DNA of 64,000 bases from contig JBEDTR010000005.1 of assembly GCA_040119125.1 (NCBI GenBank), positions 248,001 to 312,000 of the forward strand, in the 5' to 3' direction. The notes beneath the pieces are model-generated. The model was given only the letters and a program-made list of their open reading frames with translations. It was not told the DNA's origin and made no database searches. The stretch comes from Pacificitalea sp040119125 (lineage in GTDB: Bacteria > Pseudomonadota > Alphaproteobacteria > Rhodobacterales > Rhodobacteraceae). The position numbers were made by a program, and so were the translations under genes. Shown here one piece after another: positions 57,538 through 64,000 of the stretch; the first letter of the stretch is position 1; every line of letters starts with the position of its first letter.

Positions 57538-57642
57538 CTTTCATCCTTCCTTCCATGCCAGAGGCCGCCCCTCGCGGTGCGGCCCCTTGGTGTTCCTGTA
57601 AATGATTCCGCCCCAGAGGGCCTACGTCAACCGCCCGCGCGA

Positions 57643-60060
57643 TCAACCGCGCAAGGCGCCGCCGGTGGCCTTGGCGACCTTGGCGATGACCTTCTGCGCG
57701 ACGGCTTCGATTTCCTCTTCGGTCAGGGTGCGGTCCTGCGGCTGCAGGCGAACACTGATGGCGAGGCTCTTCTTGCCCGCGCCCATCTGGGCTGCGGCCT
57801 TCTCGCCGGTGAATTCGTCAAACACGCGGACTTCCTCGATCAGCGCCTTGTCAGCCCCCTGCGCGGCGTTGACCAGCGTCAGCGCCTCCACATCCGTATC
57901 CACGACAAAGGCAAAGTCACGCTCGACCGGTTGCAGATCCTTCAGCACCAGCGCACTGCGCGCAGCCGATGCCGATTTCGGGAACGGCACCTCGGCGGGC
58001 CAGATGGTGAAGCCAACAGCCGGACCTTTCACGCCAATTTCGCGCAGAACCTTGGGATGGATTTCACCGAACACGGCGAGCACCTTCTTGGGGCCAAGAC
58101 AGACCTTGCCCGACCGGCCCGGATGCCACCAGTCGGAGGTGCCGCGCAGGATCTGTGCCTTGGCAGGCGCGCCAATGGCCGCCAGCGCGGCTTCGACGTC
58201 GGCCTTGGCGTCGAACAGATCGACCGGACGCCGGGTGCCGTGCAGATCGCGCGGCGCGCTTGCGCCCACCAGCAGACCGGCGGCCATGACGCCCTGTTCA
58301 CCCGGCGTGCCGCCGTGGAACACCGCGCCCAGCTCAAACAGCGCCTGATCGGCAAACCCACGCGCCTGATTGCGGGCGGCAGCCTGCAACAGACCAGGCA
58401 GCAGGTCAGGACGCAGGTGGCTCATCTCGGACGAGATCGGGTTTTCCAGCCGGGTTGCATCCGTGCCGCCGCCGAACAGCGCCGCTGCGGCCTGATCGAT
58501 AAAGGAATAGGTGATGCATTCATTATAGCCGAGCGCCGCGATGGTCCGGCGCAGCATCCGCTCGCGCTTCTGCGAGGGCGTCAGGATCGCGCCAGGCACG
58601 CCGGCCTGCACCCGCGCCATAGGCTTTCCCTCCAACCGGGTGAGCGAGGCGATGCGCGCGACTTCCTCGACGAGATCGGCCTCACCCATCACATCGGGGC
58701 GCCAGCTGGGCACCTGCGCCATGTCGCCATCCAGCACAAAGCCAAGCGCGGTCAGCGAGGCGCGCTGCGTGTCCGCCGGGATTTCCATGCCAACGAGGCT
58801 TTCGACCCGTGCGGTGTTCAGACGATAGGCGCGAGCATGATCCGGTTCCTGCCCTGCCTTGACCACTTCGGACGGCTCGCCACCGCAAAGATCGAGGATC
58901 ATCTGCGTCGCGGCCTCCAACCCCGGCCCGGTCCATTGCGGGTCCACGCCCCGTTCAAACCGATAGCGCGCGTCGGAATTGATCTTTAGCGCGCGGCCCG
59001 TATGCGCGGTGCGCACGGTCTCGAACCAAGCGGACTCAACAAAGACATCGGCGGTTTCATCGGTCACGCCAGTGGCCAGACCGCCCATCACGCCCGCAAT
59101 GGATTGCACGCCGTTATCGTCGGAGATCACAGTGGCGCCGGCGGGCATGGCGTAGGTTTTCTCGTCCAGACCGGTCAGCTCTTCGCCGCCCTGCGCGGCA
59201 TGGACCCGCAGATTGCCCGCGACCTTGGCCGCGTCGAACACATGCAACGGGCGGGCGCGATCATAGGCGAAGTAATTCGTGACATCGACCAGCGCGGAAA
59301 TCGGGCGCAGGCCAATGGCGCGCAGCCGACGCTGCAGCCATTCGGGCGACGGGCCGTTCTTTACGCCCCGGATCAGACGACCATAGAACACAGGTGCCGC
59401 CTCAGCCGCATCCGCATCGATGCTGACCCCGATGGGGCTGGGGAATTGGCCGGCCACGGCGGCGTCTTCGCGCGCGATCAAGGTGCCTAGCCCGCGTGCG
59501 GCCAGATCCCGCGCCACGCCCCGCACGGCCAGCGCATCGGGGCGGTTCGGGGTGATCGCGATCTCGATCACCGGGTCGTTAAGTTCGCGATAATCAATGA
59601 AGCGTGCGCCCAGCGGCGCGTCCTGCGGCAGATCGATGATGCCGTCATGGTCGTCCGACAGCATCAGTTCCCGCTCGGAACAGAGCATACCGTTGGATTC
59701 CACCCCCCGGATCACGCCCGGTTTCAGATCGACCCCGGTGCCCGGCACATGGGTGCCCACGGGCGCGAACACACCGACCAGACCGGTGCGCGCATTCGGG
59801 GCACCGCAGACCACTTGCACCTCTTGGGAGGCCGCATCAGGACCGTTGGGCCAAGTTTCCACACGGCACAGGCGCAAGCGGTCGGCATCGGGATGCTGTT
59901 CGGCTGAAATCACCCGGCAGATCCGGAATGCGCCGAGGCTCGCGGCGGGATCTTCGACCCCTTCGACTTCGAGCCCCAGATCGGTCAGCGTCTCGAGGAT
60001 CTCATCGAGCGGCGCCTGAGTGTCCAGATGATCCTTCAGCCAGTCGAGGGTGAATTTCAT
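57643..60060 (-). CDS. pheT: Phenylalanine--tRNA ligase beta subunit
   Basis: PheT forms the alpha2beta2 enzyme with PheS, binds tRNA-Phe and edits mischarged tyrosine. The 805-residue product has the tRNA-binding EMAP-like domain (about 40-150), B3/B4 editing domain (220-380, LVDVTNYFAYDRARPLHVFDAAKV), B5, catalytic-like core (LRRTIAALGYNECITYSFID) and C-terminal FDX-ACB domain (PAVERDFAFVVD-like region). The ATG at 60060 follows AAGGACGCTGAG; the longer frame to 60111 adds non-conserved residues. It is separated from pheS by 773 bp and a terminator. Confidence 0.96.
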   Translation of the reverse strand: MKFTLDWLKDHLDTQAPLDEILETLTDLGLEVEGVEDPAASLGAFRICRVISAEQHPDADRLRLCRVETWPNGPDAASQEVQVVCGAPNARTGLVGVFAPVGTHVPGTGVDLKPGVIRGVESNGMLCSERELMLSDDHDGIIDLPQDAPLGARFIDYRELNDPVIEIAITPNRPDALAVRGVARDLAARGLGTLIAREDAAVAGQFPSPIGVSIDADAAEAAPVFYGRLIRGVKNGPSPEWLQRRLRAIGLRPISALVDVTNYFAYDRARPLHVFDAAKVAGNLRVHAAQGGEELTGLDEKTYAMPAGATVISDDNGVQSIAGVMGGLATGVTDETADVFVESAWFETVRTAHTGRALKINSDARYRFERGVDPQWTGPGLEAATQMILDLCGGEPSEVVKAGQEPDHARAYRLNTARVESLVGMEIPADTQRASLTALGFVLDGDMAQVPSWRPDVMGEADLVEEVARIASLTRLEGKPMARVQAGVPGAILTPSQKRERMLRRTIAALGYNECITYSFIDQAAAALFGGGTDATRLENPISSEMSHLRPDLLPGLLQAAARNQARGFADQALFELGAVFHGGTPGEQGVMAAGLLVGASAPRDLHGTRRPVDLFDAKADVEAALAAIGAPAKAQILRGTSDWWHPGRSGKVCLGPKKVLAVFGEIHPKVLREIGVKGPAVGFTIWPAEVPFPKSASAARSALVLKDLQPVERDFAFVVDTDVEALTLVNAAQGADKALIEEVRVFDEFTGEKAAAQMGAGKKSLAISVRLQPQDRTLTEEEIEAVAQKVIAKVAKATGGALRG

Positions 60061-60482
60061 CTCAGCGTCCTTTGGTTTTCCGGCCCCGTGCGCAGGGCTG
60101 CGTGTCTGCATTCATGTCGGAGGCTCTCCTAGCCGATCACCGCGCCAAGGGGAAGGTGTGGCCACGCCCGTGTGTCACGAGGGTCGCGCAGACAGATGCA
60201 GCGCGGGCTGCAATGTCGGAGGCAGCTCACAGCGGCGGGGATAAGACACGCCCGGAATGCGATTTCAGCAACATATCGCCGGTCGCGCTAAACGTGCAAA
60301 TCGGCGCTGGCACATCGCCGCAAAGGACGCTACCGGTAGCTTACCGGAATGAGGCGATTTCATGTCCGGGCGCAAGGGCTGCCACATGTTTGCCCCTCTT
60401 GCCACAATTTTGCCACATTTTCGTCCCAAGAATTACTTGGATTTGGTGGGGGCCGAATCTAGTGAGTTCGAGGTTTAACGGT

Positions 60483-60722
60483 ATGGCCCCTCATCCTAAT
60501 CTGCCTACTTGGCTGACGCGTCCCGCAGTTTTCGGTGCTCTATTTGTGTTAGCGTTAGCCATAGCCAATGTCCCATCCGATCATAGCGGCAAGGCCGGCA
60601 GCTTTACCTGCGCCACGCTGACGAATGATCCTGGGGTTAACACGATGCTCTGTCGCCTCTCTCCGGCCCGGATCTGGAGGACGCCGGTGGTAGAGCTGCT
60701 GCATTGGCCGGGTGCGCGGTAA
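60483..60722 (+). CDS. Possible small membrane protein in the pheT-pheS gap
   Basis: A 79-residue frame opposite in strand to its neighbours. It has one clear membrane helix (AVFGALFVLALAIANV, about residues 15-31) followed by a polar part with two Cys (FTCATLTNDPGV, MLCRLSPARIW) and an Arg/Trp-rich end. Codon use is less GC-biased than in surrounding genes, and the ribosome-binding site is poor (GAGGTTTAACGGT before the ATG). No family recognised. It could be a recent or acquired gene, or chance. Confidence 0.35.
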   Translation: MAPHPNLPTWLTRPAVFGALFVLALAIANVPSDHSGKAGSFTCATLTNDPGVNTMLCRLSPARIWRTPVVELLHWPGAR

Positions 60723-60766
60723 GGTAAGCTGCCCCCTACCCCGCGCCAACCCGCAGTCTTATCTTA

Positions 60767-60804
60767 AAAAAAAAGGCGGCTCGCATCTGCGGGCCGCCTT
60801 TTTG
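60767..60804 (-). terminator. Bidirectional intrinsic terminator after pheS
   Basis: GGCGGCTCGC (60776-60785) and GCGGGCCGCC (60790-60799) form a 10-bp stem with one wobble pair around ATCT. Leftward it is followed by nine T residues (complement of 60767-60775); rightward by five T (60800-60804). It ends pheS 30 bp after its stop and can also end the small plus-strand frame, so pheS and pheT are separate transcription units. Confidence 0.9.
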
Positions 60805-60833
60805 ATGTCACAAGCCGCGTGTCAGACGGGCCC

Positions 60834-61895
60834 TCAGGCGACAAGCCCCGCATGCAAGGACGGCGCGTCGAGCGCGGCAAAGCCATAGTGGCGCAGCCAA
60901 CGCAGATCGCTGTCGAAAAAGGCGCGCAGATCGGGAATGCCGTATTTCAGCATCGCAATCCGGTCGATCCCCATCCCAAAGGCAAAGCCCTGCCATTCGT
61001 CCGGGTCAATCCCGCCGGCGCGCAGCACATTGGGATGCACCATGCCGGAGCCCAGAACCTCCAGCCAGCCATCGCCTTCGCCAACCTTCAGCGTGCCGTC
61101 CTGCCACGAACATTGAATATCGACCTCAGCGGACGGTTCGGTGAAGGGGAAATGCGAGGCGCGGAAGCGGGTTTTGACCTTGGTGCCGAAATAGGCGGAG
61201 AAGAATTCCTCTAGCACCCATTTCAGGTTGGCCATGGAAATATCGCGGTCGATCGCCAGCCCTTCGACCTGATGGAACATCGGCGTATGGGTCTGGTCAT
61301 AATCCGAGCGATAGACGCGGCCCGGCGAAATCGTGCGGATCGGCGCGCCGAGTTTCTGCATCGAACGGATCTGCACGGGCGAGGTATGGGTGCGCAGCAC
61401 ATGGGGCTCATCGCCCTCACCGGCCATGTAGAAAGTGTCCATCTCCGCGCGGGCGGGATGGTGGCCGGGGATGTTGAGCGCGTCGAAGTTATACCATGCG
61501 GTTTCGACCTGCGGGCCTTCGGCCACGGCAAAGCCCATATCGGCAAGGATCGCGATGACTTCCTCGGTGACTTGGCTGACCGGGTGAATGGTGCCACGGC
61601 GCTGCGGGCGGCCCGGCAGGGTCACGTCGAGCCATTCCGATTTCAGCCGCTCATCAAGCGCCGCATCGGCCAGCGCGGCCTTCTTGCCGGCCAGCGCGCT
61701 GTTGATCTCATCCTTCAGGGCGTTCAGCGCGGGGCCTGCGGATTTACGCTCTTCGGGCGTCATCTTGCCCAGCTCGCGCATCTTCAGGCTGACCTCGCCT
61801 TTTTTGCCCACGGCCTGCACGCGCAGCGCCTCAAGCGTCGGCTCGTCGGAGGCTCCGGCGATCAGGTCGATGTATTTCTGTCTGAGGTCGTCCAT
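60834..61895 (-). CDS. pheS: Phenylalanine--tRNA ligase alpha subunit
   Basis: The class II catalytic subunit of PheRS. The 353-residue product has an N-terminal coiled-coil tRNA-binding arm (1-90), motif 1 region GTIHPVSQVTEEVIAIL, FNFD-like WYNFDALNIPGHHPAR, LLRTHTSPVQIRSM, motif 2 FRASHFPFTEPSAEVDIQC and motif 3 FAFGMGIDRIAML. I chose the ATG at 61895 (MDDLRQKYIDL) with GGAG upstream, not 61952. Confidence 0.96.
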   Translation of the reverse strand: MDDLRQKYIDLIAGASDEPTLEALRVQAVGKKGEVSLKMRELGKMTPEERKSAGPALNALKDEINSALAGKKAALADAALDERLKSEWLDVTLPGRPQRRGTIHPVSQVTEEVIAILADMGFAVAEGPQVETAWYNFDALNIPGHHPARAEMDTFYMAGEGDEPHVLRTHTSPVQIRSMQKLGAPIRTISPGRVYRSDYDQTHTPMFHQVEGLAIDRDISMANLKWVLEEFFSAYFGTKVKTRFRASHFPFTEPSAEVDIQCSWQDGTLKVGEGDGWLEVLGSGMVHPNVLRAGGIDPDEWQGFAFGMGIDRIAMLKYGIPDLRAFFDSDLRWLRHYGFAALDAPSLHAGLVA

Positions 61896-62004
61896 CGGAG
61901 CACTCCGCCTTCGTTCGGGCCGAGGGGGTATCACACCCCGCTCCGAAAGCAAGCGCGGATGGGGGATATGGGCGGCCCAGCAGCCCCCACCCCGCCTGCA
62001 AACG

Positions 62005-62033
62005 AAAAAGGCCGCCCCGGTAGGAGCGGCCTT
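62005..62033 (-). terminator. Intrinsic terminator of rplT
   Basis: Leftward, AAGGCCGCTCC pairs with GGGGCGGCC around a short loop (62010-62033), followed by five T residues (complement of 62005-62009), 22 bp after the rplT stop. Nearly the same hairpin sequence ends rpsD (56183-56210). Confidence 0.85.
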
Positions 62034-62054
62034 AAAACTGGATCAGCTCGGCGC

Positions 62055-62420
62055 TTAGGCGGCCAGAGCGGATTTCACCTGATCAACGATCGAGCCGAAT
62101 GCTTCGGGCTCGTTCACGGCCAGATCGGCCAGAACCTTACGGTCCACTTCGATACCGGCCAGCGCCAGACCGTTGATGAAACGCGAATAGGTCAGCGCTT
62201 CGTCATGGCTGCGCACGGCTGCGTTGATCCGCTGGATCCACAGGGCGCGGAACTGACGCTTGCGGGCCTTACGGTCGCGCGTGGCGTACTGGTTCGCCTT
62301 ATCGACGGCTTGGGTTGCGACGCGGAAGCTCGTGGAGCGGCGGCCATAATAGCCTTTCGCTGCCTTGATGACCTTCTTGTGACGGGCGTGGGTGACAACA
62401 CCGCCTTTGACTCGTGCCAT
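62055..62420 (-). CDS. rplT: 50S ribosomal protein L20
   Basis: L20 binds 23S rRNA early in 50S assembly. The 121-residue product is standard: KGGVVTHARHKKVIKAAKGYYG at the basic N-terminus, QFRALWIQRINAAVR in the middle and AVNEPEAFGSIVDQVK at the end. It follows rpmI by 12 bp. infC, the usual first gene of this operon, is not adjacent here. Confidence 0.97.
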   Translation of the reverse strand: MARVKGGVVTHARHKKVIKAAKGYYGRRSTSFRVATQAVDKANQYATRDRKARKRQFRALWIQRINAAVRSHDEALTYSRFINGLALAGIEVDRKVLADLAVNEPEAFGSIVDQVKSALAA

Positions 62421-62432
62421 GTTTCGACCTCC

Positions 62433-62633
62433 TTAGCGCGCGTAGGGCATGTATTTCTTGACGATGCCCTCATCGGGCTTCGACAAGAGGGTGGTGCCGC
62501 GGGCGTCGCGGATGAACTTAGTCGACCGCTTGATCATGCCGTGGCGCTTGCCGGCCTGACCGGCTTTCACACGGCCGGAGGCCGTCATCTTAAAGCGCTT
62601 TTTAGCGCTCGATTTCGTCTTCATCTTGGGCAT
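62433..62633 (-). CDS. rpmI: 50S ribosomal protein L35
   Basis: A 66-residue basic ribosomal protein: PKMKTKSSAKKRFKMTASGRVK and the C-terminal DEGIVKKYMPYAR are family marks. The ATG at 62633 (MPKMKTKSS) follows AAGGAGTGTCAA; the open frame upstream to 62765 is not conserved. It is transcribed with rplT. Confidence 0.97.
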   Translation of the reverse strand: MPKMKTKSSAKKRFKMTASGRVKAGQAGKRHGMIKRSTKFIRDARGTTLLSKPDEGIVKKYMPYAR

Positions 62634-62788
62634 TTGACACTCCTTCGTCTGGGGTCTTCGGAACGCAGCAAGGCATGCCTCTCGGCCCGCCACGTGGATC
62701 AGAGGCGCCGTATAGGCCGGTGCGGCCAGTATGGCAAGGGGATTCGCCGCATATGGCGCGCGCACGGCACAGCCGCGAACAAATGGAC

Positions 62789-63013
62789 CTAATTCAGAAT
62801 TCGCGCGACCACGCCAAAGAACACATCCGGCAATTCATCGAATGTATAGCCGTTCGGATTTTGCATGATCGCGAGAGAGATCAGCCCCGCCGAAATCATC
62901 ACCATGATCGCGCCCACGCGCGGCGTGCGGCTTTCGGAATAGGCGCCCAGCAGTGAGGGAATCGCCAGAACGCCGACCACCATGCCAATCACCAAAATCA
63001 GATCAGGATCCAC
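62789..63013 (-). CDS. Small two-helix membrane protein, conserved hypothetical
   Basis: A 74-residue protein with two membrane helices (about residues 5-24 and 34-52: LILVIGMVVGVLAIPSLLG and VGAIMVMISAGLISLAIM) and the soluble tail QNPNGYTFDELPDVFFGVVARIL. The composition and topology look like a real gene; similar small proteins occur next to pyk in Rhodobacterales, as far as I recall. Function unknown. It lies 80 bp downstream of pyk on the same strand. Confidence 0.72.
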   Translation of the reverse strand: MDPDLILVIGMVVGVLAIPSLLGAYSESRTPRVGAIMVMISAGLISLAIMQNPNGYTFDELPDVFFGVVARILN

Positions 63014-63093
63014 CCTGCGCCTCCCTTATTGCCCGGCCTTTGCAGCCGCGCGGGCGGCCAGGGTCCGGCGGCTTGCCGCCGGACCGCATATGG

Positions 63094-64000
63094 TTACTCG
63101 GGGTCGGCGCTGTAAATCAAGCGTTCTTCACAAGGCGCAACCCTAAGGATATTGGTAGAACCGCGCACGTTGAACGGCACGCCGGCAATGACGACGATCT
63201 GATCCGTCTCGACCGCGAAGCCGCCAGACCGGGCGGCGCGCGCCGCCGAAATGACCGCATCCTTGAACCGATTGACCGAGCCGGTCACCGCGCAATTCGT
63301 GCCCCACGTGAGGCAAAGCTGACGCGCGGTTCTGATTTCCGACGTCAACGCGATGATCGGCACGCGCGGACGTTCGCGCGCGGCGAGCGACGCGGTGGTG
63401 CCCGATTGAGTGAAACAGGCAATCGCCTTGATGTCCGTGGTTTCCGCAATCTCGCGCGCGGCGGACACAATGCCATCGGCGACGGTCTCACGTTTGCCAT
63501 GCTGGCGGCTGGCCTCGATCACGTCCCGATAGGTCGGATCGCTTTCGACCTCGACCGCGACCTTATGCATGGTGGTCACAGCTTCGATCGGGTAGCTGCC
63601 TGCGGCGGACTCAGCCGAAAGCATGACCGCATCCGTGCCTTCGTAGATCGCAGCCGCCACGTCAGAGACTTCGGCGCGGGTCGGAACCGGGCTTTCGATC
63701 ATCGATTCGAGCATCTGCGTCGCGACGATCACCGGCTTGGCCGCAGCGCGCGCGCCCCGGATCAGGCGTTTCTGGATCGGCGGCACGTTCTGAACCGGCA
63801 ATTCCACGCCCAGATCGCCACGGGCCACCATGATCCCGTCCGACGCAGCAAGGATGCTGTCATAGGCGGTGACGGCGGCGGGTTTCTCGATCTTGGACAG
63901 GATCGCGGCGCGGCCACGGGTCAGCTTGCGCGCTTCCTCCACATCGGCGGCGCGCTGCACAAATGACAGCGCCAGCCAGTCGACACCCAGTTCGCAGACG
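63094..64000 (-). CDS. pyk: Pyruvate kinase, C-terminal part (cut by window edge)
   Basis: The last ~302 codons of pyruvate kinase, which makes pyruvate and ATP from phosphoenolpyruvate and ADP; the N-terminal third is outside the window. The part seen starts inside the (beta/alpha)8 barrel (GVDWLALSFVQRAADV), with the catalytic ILSKIEKPAAV and GIMVARGDLGVEL, the substrate-loop region VATQMLESMIESPVPTRAEVSDVA and DAVMLSAESAAGSYP. The allosteric C-terminal domain (from about 63590 leftward) is complete and ends ...ERLIYSADPE. Confidence 0.96.
   Translation of the reverse strand, partial: VCELGVDWLALSFVQRAADVEEARKLTRGRAAILSKIEKPAAVTAYDSILAASDGIMVARGDLGVELPVQNVPPIQKRLIRGARAAAKPVIVATQMLESMIESPVPTRAEVSDVAAAIYEGTDAVMLSAESAAGSYPIEAVTTMHKVAVEVESDPTYRDVIEASRQHGKRETVADGIVSAAREIAETTDIKAIACFTQSGTTASLAARERPRVPIIALTSEIRTARQLCLTWGTNCAVTGSVNRFKDAVISAARAARSGGFAVETDQIVVIAGVPFNVRGSTNILRVAPCEERLIYSADPE

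Larger units (their letters stand above)
60061..60833. other. Inter-gene island between pheT and pheS
   Basis: About 770 bp, lower in GC than its flanks. It contains TTGCCACA-like units repeated near 60380-60420 (TGCCACA at 60380, 60402 and 60413 approximately), an inverted repeat CCAAG-AATTA-CTTGG (60426-60440), a possible small membrane-protein gene (60483-60722) and the pheS terminator (60767-60804). The promoter of pheT must lie at its left end, but I cannot point to it with confidence. Confidence 0.45.

Noticed and set aside
57001..58989. Rightward 662-codon open frame opposite pheT and the YtoQ gene
   Set aside because: It mirrors conserved pheT codons; its composition is His/Arg/Gln-rich without family motifs, as expected for the antisense frame of a GC-rich gene.
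1..64000. Mobile elements, prophage, CRISPR array, rRNA operon or replication origin
   Set aside because: No transposase, integrase, terminal inverted repeats, regularly spaced repeats or rRNA sequence was seen anywhere in the window.

Overview
The window is a 64 kb piece of the chromosome of a GC-rich alphaproteobacterium, most likely a marine member of the Rhodobacterales (Roseobacter group). The grounds are an RpoE/ChrR pair that closely resembles the singlet-oxygen sigma/anti-sigma pair of Rhodobacter sphaeroides, a class I lysyl-tRNA synthetase, a phaZ / phaC-phaP-phaR polyhydroxybutyrate locus, DUF2927, DUF2125 and extensin-like proteins, and uniformly high GC at third codon positions. 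Both ends cut a gene: mgtE on the left and pyk on the right. I see no insertion sequence, prophage, CRISPR array or rRNA operon. The only tRNA found is tRNA-Tyr.

Layout. 1-5.5 kb: mgtE (partial), the rpoE-chrR-flavoprotein operon behind a promoter of RpoE type, a beta-helix protein and a DUF4864 protein. 5.6-11.2 kb: lysK, a TerB-like protein, a gene-poor stretch with a possible small RNA, a PLDc_N membrane peptide, dacB and nadD. 11.2-16.5 kb: the PHB locus, with phaZ divergent from phaC-phaP-phaR; two PhaR-type operators overlap a sigma-70-like promoter in front of phaP, and a two-copy ~206-bp structured repeat lies between phaP and phaR. 16.6-26.0 kb: a ten-gene leftward run combining a Liv-type ABC transporter, a FadR-type regulator, a PaiB-like flavoprotein, an acetamidase/formamidase, a HisC-like aminotransferase and an esterase. 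I read it as an uncharacterised uptake-and-degradation operon for an amide or amine-containing compound; an 18-bp AT palindrome stands at its head. 26-37.5 kb: DUF302, hisF-hisE, a CPA2 antiporter, a 1227-residue envelope-spanning protein, a SIMPL protein, a YetF-domain protein, a glycosyltransferase-like protein and tRNA-Tyr. 37.6-41 kb: rlmB, a CoA-binding protein, cobT and a Pat-type acetyltransferase.

41.3-51.3 kb is the most interesting region. A co-oriented run encodes TerC, a 27-residue membrane peptide, an XpaC-like protein, TelA, a DUF2927 lipoprotein, an SPFH protein with a C-terminal GYF_2 domain and a membrane-anchored double zinc-ribbon protein. Facing it is a two-gene MotA/ExbB-like plus MotB/OmpA-like motor pair. 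Together they look like an envelope-stress or membrane-remodelling module. The members are known families, but I know of no described function for the assembly.

51.3-64 kb: a ChaC-like protein, DUF2125, a frameshifted extensin-like gene, an aromatic amino-acid pair (HisC-type aminotransferase and prephenate/arogenate dehydrogenase), rpsD, YtoQ, pheT and pheS (separated by ~770 bp with a terminator and a possible small membrane protein), rplT-rpmI, a small membrane protein and pyk (partial). Start codons were chosen from ribosome-binding sites and family alignment and often differ from the longest reading frame.
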